Source: Ardenticatenaceae bacterium
GTDB lineage: Bacteria; Chloroflexota; Anaerolineae; Promineifilales; Promineifilaceae
Length of the DNA: 64,000 nt
Assembly: GCA_020634565.1 (NCBI GenBank)
Contig: JACKBN010000001.1
Span: forward strand, 186,001 to 250,000
Direction: 5' to 3'
The notes below the pieces were generated by a model. The model worked only from the letters and a program-made list of their open reading frames with translations, was not told the origin of the DNA and did no database searches. The translations under genes and the position numbers were made by a program. Shown one piece after another: positions 60,301 through 64,000 of this stretch (within the stretch, counting starts at the first letter, position 1; each line of letters begins with the position of its first letter).

Positions 60301-61006
60301 CGCTGGACTGGATGACGAGGCCGTGCCCTTCATCGGCGCGCCCGGTGAAGTCGGCGGTGTTGTAGCCGGTGCTGTTGAAGGTGGTGTCCAAACTGCCATC
60401 ACTGCTGTTGAGGCGGGCGACCACAAAGTCATCGTCGCGCGTGCCGCCAATGATGATTTGGCCATTTGTTTGCAGAGCAACGGCCGTTCCCATCGCAAAG
60501 GTTCCGCCCAGGGTTGTATTGACAATGCCGCTGCTGCCAAAGCCACTGTCCAAAGCGCCACTGCTGCTGTAACGCACCACGGCAATGCTGCTGTTGGTGC
60601 CGGTGCTGGTTCCCACCGCTACAATGCTGCCATCAGATTGAATCACCAAATCCTCAATCAGGTCAACATTGCTGCCGCTGATGTTAGTAACCACCTTGCC
60701 GCTGCTGCCAAAGCTGGTATCCACGGCCCCCACATCCGTATATTTTACAAGGGCAAAATCATCATCGCTGGCGCCGCCTACGATAAATGTACCGTCCGAC
60801 AGCAACGCGACCGCGTGGGCTTCGTCCAAAGAGGCGGTGCCGATGTCTGTGTAGGTGATACCCGACAGACCAAACCCAAAGGTGCCGTCTAAGTCGCCGG
60901 GGGAAGCCGCTTTGACCACCAGATTCATACCTAGGAAAAACAAAAAAAGCATCAGGCAAACGACCAGAACGGCCGTTGCCTGATGCCCATTACGGAATAA
61001 TTTCAT
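57308..61006 (-). CDS. Secreted delta-60 / cadherin-like repeat protein with FLPLVVNGN tail
   Basis: This 1232-aa protein has an N-terminal membrane signal (AVLVVCLMLFLFFLGMNLVV). Residues about 50-430 form seven or eight delta-60 type repeats (GAVDTSFGSSGKVVTN, SDGSIVAVG, QPDNRIIVVG). Residues about 430-1220 are Ig/cadherin-like domains, each starting INAVNDAPSF or similar and containing LTFTPAAD and DDGGTANGG. It is probably an extracellular adhesin or structural protein. The C-terminus TIFLPLVVNGN resembles the hydrophobic end found on many secreted Chloroflexota proteins. The ATG follows AGGAGCAGAAAG; upstream frame residues overlap the next gene. Confidence 0.82.
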   Translation of the reverse strand: MKLFRNGHQATAVLVVCLMLFLFFLGMNLVVKAASPGDLDGTFGFGLSGITYTDIGTASLDEAHAVALLSDGTFIVGGASDDDFALVKYTDVGAVDTSFGSSGKVVTNISGSNVDLIEDLVIQSDGSIVAVGTSTGTNSSIAVVRYSSSGALDSGFGSSGIVNTTLGGTFAMGTAVALQTNGQIIIGGTRDDDFVVARLNSSDGSLDTTFNSTGYNTADFTGRADEGHGLVIQSSGAIVIGGFANQGDDQDFGIARFTSSGALDSSFGSSGIATADPSGGSNDLAYALAEQSTGALVLAGFSEMADEETTLARFTADGVLDTTFGSSGTVVTSNPGLADFTYDLAVQPTDKLVVIGFTQNGAPNNEDFRVARYNGDGTLDSNFGGTGIVYTDIGTVLSNGNHQDEAYAVAVQPDNRIIVVGLTDVTSGDKNFAVARYESQNNAPTLLAGGVIGNEDSNYTFSSTDFSNNFDDPDGDSLIQVQITALPANGSLQLSGSPVAANDVIPVAEIANLTFTPVADWFGSSSLTWNGFDGIDYAASTAALSITINAVNDAPSFTRGTDQTVAEDAGLQTVTGWASNMNLGPANESGQTGTFVVSSNNTTLFPTPPAIDAVTGDLTFTPAANVFGSATITVRLQDDGGTANGGVNLSPAQTFFITVTSVNDAPTFSNSGNVTVNEDSGAQTVAGWASNISPGPFGEDAQGLEFTVSSNNNGLFSSPPAVSLLTGNLTFTPVADQSGTAQVTVTLSDDGGTANGGQNSSQVIFILTVNPVNDAPTFTGGGNQQVLEDAGAQSVANWASSMNTGSPNESGQTLTFVLTTNNDALFDSGPAVNATTGTLTYTPAANANGSATVTAVLQDSGGTLNGGVDTSAPHQFTITVTAVNDAPSFTAGADQHIDEENGGAYEIVGWASNISAGAANESGQTLTFDVSHDNAALFVVPPAIDATTGNLTFTTISGSGLDLVANVSVMLTDNGGTANGGVDSSATQQFTISLTFVNDAPSFLAGADQTVEEDSGPITVAGWASAIDPGSATEGGQTLTFLTSNDNNSLFAVQPSVDDATGDLTFTPAADAFGVATVSVQLQDNGGTANGGQDTSAAQTFLITISPINDAPTVAAFTLTGVENSALAFTAVSFTDNFNDVDNDSLQSIRISSLPANGSLTLSGTPVALNQVIPVGQLGNLAFMPDLDWTGDTSFSWTGFDGTVYAVETAVVTLTIEPDTFTIFLPLVVNGN

Positions 61007-61035
61007 CTTTCTGCTCCTGAGAATAAAAATGCTGT

Positions 61036-62964
61036 CTACTTCACGCGCACCAGGCTGTCCGGTGCGGACAATACATCTTCGATACTGGCTTTGCTGTGCT
61101 TGCGCCGCCACAACACCAGCCCTGCCAGCAACAGCAAACCCATCCCGGCAAAACCAAGCGGCAGCAAAATCGGCCGTAATGGCTGGTCAGACAAGACGAC
61201 GGGTTCCGGTTCAGCCGTAGGCGGCACAACCCATTCAAACGAGCCGATGCTGTCTTCCACGCCGAGGCGACGCACGACCGCATCCACATGCCAGCGACCG
61301 GGCAGCGAGAAATAGCCGCCACCCAAACGATAGGAGGTCTCTTCAATCTCCTGCGCCTCAATGGAAACCGTGCCCAAATCTTCTTCCAGGTAGGTAAAGC
61401 GCAAAATCACTTTGGCCACCTCGGCCGGGGCAGGACGGCGATGGCTGGTAGCGCGCACCACGAAGATATTTTGTCCGGGCAGATTCGGTTTAGACGAGAA
61501 GGAAATAATCATGTCTTCCACCGATTGGGTCATGGCGGAAGTTTGTTCTTTATCGGGGTATGGCAGGTAACCGGGGCCAACGGCCGTTGGTGAAGCCGTC
61601 ACAATGCCCGTGGCAAACAGTACAAGCAAGCCCACGCTTGCTTCTAGCAGCACCAGTCGGGGAAGTTTATCTACGCTGAATGGCGTCCAATCAGCAGGCT
61701 TTTTGAGCAGTCGGGCCAACGGTGCCGCCACGCGGGGATGCAACGTGGCCGAATTCAGCAAACCAAACAAGCCCATCAACAGCATCAGGCCAATTTTGGT
61801 AAGCAGCGTCTGGCCATAAAAGCTGGTCAGCATCGCGTCTGGCGTGGCCACCTGGAAGCCGGCGCTCACCAGCCCGCTCAGTACCAGCAACGCAACGGCG
61901 ACAGCCGCCACGGGACCAAACATGCGCCACGCGACTTGCCTGAGCTGCCGCGCCTGGTCGGGTAATGCTTTGGCTGTGACTGCGGGCATCCCCACCAGCA
62001 AAGAAGCTACGCCACCCAGCCAGGTACCCATCGCTAAAACGTGCAGGGCATCAGCCAGCAGTGCCAGTGAGAGTTGGCTGGTCACCGCCGCAGCATGGCT
62101 GTTGAGGGCTTGAAGTACGGCCGTTGCCACCACCAACACAATCGCCATCATGTCCAAATTGGAGGCCCGTCGCCGTTCCATTCTGCCGAACAGGACAGCC
62201 AGGGCTACAAACACAGCTTGTCGCCCCAACCAAAGCCAGCCCCAGCGGGAATCGATCAGCAGTTCCCAGCCGGTGCCCAACCAGGTTGCTTCGGCAGCCA
62301 GATTGGCCAGCAAGCGAGACAGTTGGTACAGGAAAAGTCCCAGGCCCACCATCAGCGAACCAAGCGCGGCATAGCGGGCCAGTTTTAGGATGCGACGGCG
62401 GGCGGGTAAAAAGCTATCGGTGAGGAAAGCGCGTTTTTGGGCGCGAGGCAGCACCCATTGCGCCACTATCGCTGCCCCAATTACCAGAGCCATCAGGCCA
62501 TAGTTGGCCCAACGCAGCGCTACTTCGGTCCAGGGAACGGCCGTTTGCACTTCATGGACAACGGCCGTATTTAAATCTGCACTGCTGCCCACGCCAAACA
62601 CCACATAACCTTGTGTGTCGTGGCCATCGGCGGCCGAGAGCACGTGCCAGTGGATGCTGTAAACACCCTCCCCAATCTCCGGCAGTTCCAAAATGACCAG
62701 CTGTGGGTCCAGCTCATCCAGATGAATGCTGGTCAGTTCTACCGGCTGGCCCTCCAAATCGAGCACCTGGAAGGTGCTAAAACTGACCGAAATTGGCTCG
62801 TTGTACCAGAGGCGAACCTGGGAAGGCGCTTCGGCCAGGACTGTGCTGTCCGGGGGATCGGTGCGCACCAGCGCCGCGTGGGCATAGGTGCTGCGCGTGG
62901 TCGATAAGGCCAGGAAAAGAGCCAATAACGTGGCAAAAATAAAAATGGGGAACTGCTTGCGCAT
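61036..62964 (-). CDS. CopC-CopD fusion copper-resistance membrane protein
   Basis: This 642-aa protein has a signal peptide ending AHA, then a CopC domain (residues about 25-125) with the N-terminal His as ligand (AHAALVRTDPPD) and the IHWHVLSAADGHDTQG block that holds the second copper site. A CopD part with eight hydrophobic helices (for example LRWANYGLMALVIGAAIVAQ) follows, then a beta domain and a C-terminal helix. CopC-CopD proteins bind copper outside and import or store it. It lies with two further CopC-like genes, in line with the cupredoxin cluster at the other end of the window. Confidence 0.9.
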   Translation of the reverse strand: MRKQFPIFIFATLLALFLALSTTRSTYAHAALVRTDPPDSTVLAEAPSQVRLWYNEPISVSFSTFQVLDLEGQPVELTSIHLDELDPQLVILELPEIGEGVYSIHWHVLSAADGHDTQGYVVFGVGSSADLNTAVVHEVQTAVPWTEVALRWANYGLMALVIGAAIVAQWVLPRAQKRAFLTDSFLPARRRILKLARYAALGSLMVGLGLFLYQLSRLLANLAAEATWLGTGWELLIDSRWGWLWLGRQAVFVALAVLFGRMERRRASNLDMMAIVLVVATAVLQALNSHAAAVTSQLSLALLADALHVLAMGTWLGGVASLLVGMPAVTAKALPDQARQLRQVAWRMFGPVAAVAVALLVLSGLVSAGFQVATPDAMLTSFYGQTLLTKIGLMLLMGLFGLLNSATLHPRVAAPLARLLKKPADWTPFSVDKLPRLVLLEASVGLLVLFATGIVTASPTAVGPGYLPYPDKEQTSAMTQSVEDMIISFSSKPNLPGQNIFVVRATSHRRPAPAEVAKVILRFTYLEEDLGTVSIEAQEIEETSYRLGGGYFSLPGRWHVDAVVRRLGVEDSIGSFEWVVPPTAEPEPVVLSDQPLRPILLPLGFAGMGLLLLAGLVLWRRKHSKASIEDVLSAPDSLVRVK

Positions 62965-63069
62965 ACGCTTTTCTCACCAGGTTTCAACGTTGATTTTCAG
63001 TACTCAGGTACCAATTCAAAGTATAGTCAACCGGGTGGCGTCAATTGTTGAAAAATCTTGGGGTTTATT

Positions 63070-63131
63070 GGGGAAGTATCTCCCCGGAAACCTGCAAATC
63101 AATGAATGAGACGATGAAAAGTTTCCGGGGA
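63070..63131. repeat. Nested inverted repeats between CopC genes
   Basis: TCCCCGGAAAC (63081-63091) pairs with GTTTCCGGGGA (63121-63131) around 29 nt, and GGGGAAGTATCTCCCC (63070-63085) is a second palindrome sharing its left arm. It lies in the 171-bp gap downstream of the single-domain CopC gene and may be an operator or mRNA hairpin of the following CopC-CopD gene. Confidence 0.55.
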
Positions 63132-63135
63132 AATT

Positions 63136-63693
63136 TTACTTGGCGGGGTTATTGCGCTTGGAGAAGAAGAAGACCCCACCGCCAATAAACAAGGCAGAAA
63201 CCAGGATGCCGGCCACCAGCCAAATGGTATTGCTGGGACCTGCACCGGGAACGGCCGTTGTCTCTACTTCTGAGCCGTTGGGGATGGGGGTGAAATTTGC
63301 CGCGTTGGCTGTGGCTTCATCACCCACAAAAAAGTTGAAAGCGCCAGCGGTGCCATCGCCATCCAGCAGCACCACGTGCCAGCGCACCGTGTAAGCGCCC
63401 TCAGCCAATGAAGGTACGCTCACCTGCATAGAGGCGTGGTTGGGATCATTCAGATCCACACCGCCGCTGCCGTTATCCACCTGGTTGCCAGCCGCATCAA
63501 ACACCTGTAGGTTACTGGTGTCGCTTTGCATTTCTTCGTTGAAAACGGCCGTAATCACCCCCGGTGCCTCCGTTATAATCGCCCCATTCTCAGGAAACGA
63601 CGACAACATCTCCACCAGATGGGCATAGCCCACGGCCGGTACCATCAACAAACCAACCAGCAGTAACAAAACTGCACTTACCTGCTTTTTCAT
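63136..63693 (-). CDS. CopC-like protein with C-terminal membrane helix
   Basis: This 185-aa protein has a signal peptide (VSAVLLLLVGLLMVPAVGYA), a CopC-type beta domain whose mature start is HLVEMLSSFPENG, and a C-terminal membrane helix (TIWLVAGILVSALFIGGGVFFF) with a basic tail. The usual DGH copper block is changed to RWHVVLLDGDGTAG, so one His ligand is lost and copper binding may be weaker or lost. The start ATG overlaps the stop of the upstream gene (TGATG), so the two are coupled. Confidence 0.82.
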   Translation of the reverse strand: MKKQVSAVLLLLVGLLMVPAVGYAHLVEMLSSFPENGAIITEAPGVITAVFNEEMQSDTSNLQVFDAAGNQVDNGSGGVDLNDPNHASMQVSVPSLAEGAYTVRWHVVLLDGDGTAGAFNFFVGDEATANAANFTPIPNGSEVETTAVPGAGPSNTIWLVAGILVSALFIGGGVFFFSKRNNPAK

Positions 63694-64000
63694 CAGACTC
63701 CCTGCGCTTTCACTTTCTGCTCTAAACGCTTCAGCTTGCGCGAAGTGGTGGCAAAGCCAAACCATCCGCCCAAGGCAACCGCTGCCCCCAGCGTAATGCC
63801 CACCCCTTTCAAGAAGGTTAGCCAGGGTGGTTCAGCAACAAAAAACTCCAGCTGCCCATTTACCACATGGCCATCATGGACATCTTCCGTATCGGTAACC
63901 GTGGTCCAGTAGATGTTGTACTTACCCGGCGGCAGATCAGACTCCAGCGTGGTCACCAGCGTTTTACGAGAGGGGTCCAAAGCCGCCACACCACAATCAC
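63693..64000 (-). CDS. CopC-like protein, partial (start beyond the window)
   Basis: The open frame runs to the right edge. The visible part has a CopC-type end, DLPPGKYNIYWTTVTDTED followed by VHDGHVVNGQLEFFV, in which the DGH block with its His is present. A hydrophobic helix (FLKGVGITLGAAVALGGWFGF) and a charged tail with a short coiled coil follow. It is coupled to the next CopC-like gene by the TGATG overlap. Its N-terminal half is outside this window. Confidence 0.75.
   Translation of the reverse strand, partial: DCGVAALDPSRKTLVTTLESDLPPGKYNIYWTTVTDTEDVHDGHVVNGQLEFFVAEPPWLTFLKGVGITLGAAVALGGWFGFATTSRKLKRLEQKVKAQGV

Larger units (their letters stand above)
1..64000. repeat. Highly iterated palindrome ACGGCCGT across the window
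   Basis: The 8-bp palindrome ACGGCCGT, most often as AACGGCCGTT, occurs more than 100 times by eye (about 115). It is seen in genes of both strands and in some intergenic regions. Random expectation at this base composition is one or two. Read in frame it gives Thr-Ala-Val, Asn/Asp-Gly-Arg or Arg-Pro, which is why these tripeptides recur in unrelated proteins. A double copy, ACGGCCGTACGGCCGT, lies at 49247-49262. Copies are sparse or missing in the kinase gene near 27.5-29.5 kb, in the 849-bp repeat array near 51.5-54.0 kb and in the stretch 58.5-60.4 kb. The pattern resembles the HIP1 palindrome of cyanobacteria. Its function is unknown. Confidence 0.9.

Noticed and set aside
1..64000. tRNA, rRNA or known riboswitch
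   Set aside because: No cloverleaf-like or rRNA-like sequence was recognised in any intergenic stretch. A covariance-model search would be needed to exclude small RNAs.

Overview
The window looks like a chromosomal segment of an uncultured or little-studied filamentous Chloroflexota bacterium (Anaerolineae/Promineifilum-like). This is an inference. It rests on the mix of a SARP-NB-ARC-TPR giant regulator, several GAF/V4R/PAS histidine kinases paired with NarL-type regulators, Pro/Thr-rich lipoproteins with cupredoxin modules, and a secreted protein ending in FLPLVVNGN. No rRNA, tRNA or CRISPR array was seen. The most pervasive signal is the palindrome ACGGCCGT (usually AACGGCCGTT). It occurs more than 100 times on a scale where one or two copies are expected, and it leaves TAV, NGR/DGR and RP tripeptides in most proteins.

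Layout. 1-6.4 kb: a sugar (probably L-fucose) uptake and catabolism operon: substrate-binding protein (end only), double ATPase, permease, a nucleotidyltransferase-GHMP kinase fusion, FucI and FucU. 6.4-18.5 kb: a copper/cupredoxin and signalling cluster. It has two large surface proteins built from the same modules in different order (cupredoxin, RskA-like domain, His-rich helical domain), a thioredoxin-like lipoprotein, a STAS protein, a Ser/Thr kinase whose extracellular end is again RskA-like, a GNAT enzyme and a BBE-type flavoprotein. The last part (2.47 kb) is present twice as a direct repeat, separated by a TPR pseudogene. 18.5-21.8 kb: a small membrane protein and a GAF kinase/NarL regulator pair. 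21.8-26.4 kb: a 1354-aa SARP regulator, divergent from a 61-aa gene whose promoter carries three heptamers spaced exactly 11 bp.

26.4-38.4 kb: a methyltransferase, a V4R-PAS-GAF kinase and its regulator, then lipoproteins, two CPBP membrane proteases, a glycosyltransferase, an acyltransferase-fold protein, a DUF6544-like membrane protein, a lone receiver domain and a HExxH protein. Three successive transcription units here share an 83-bp control element with identical internal spacing, so they probably form a regulon of the local NarL-type regulator. 38.7-42.9 kb: a 1414-aa hybrid kinase with eight PAS domains.

43-55.2 kb: an electron-transfer island. On the minus strand lie a beta-sandwich membrane protein, a b-type-like membrane protein, an 18-heme cytochrome, a 2x[4Fe-4S] ferredoxin, an FAD/NAD(P) oxidoreductase and a 24-heme cytochrome. 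Divergent from them is an 8-heme protein built of a threefold 849-bp tandem repeat. 55.2-57.3 kb: a PQQ-type beta-propeller lipoprotein and a REP-associated tyrosine transposase surrounded, and also interrupted in frame, by its AGATTGGWCCAATCT palindromes. 57.3-64 kb (minus): a secreted delta-60/cadherin-like repeat protein, a CopC-CopD fusion and two further CopC-like proteins, the last cut by the window edge.
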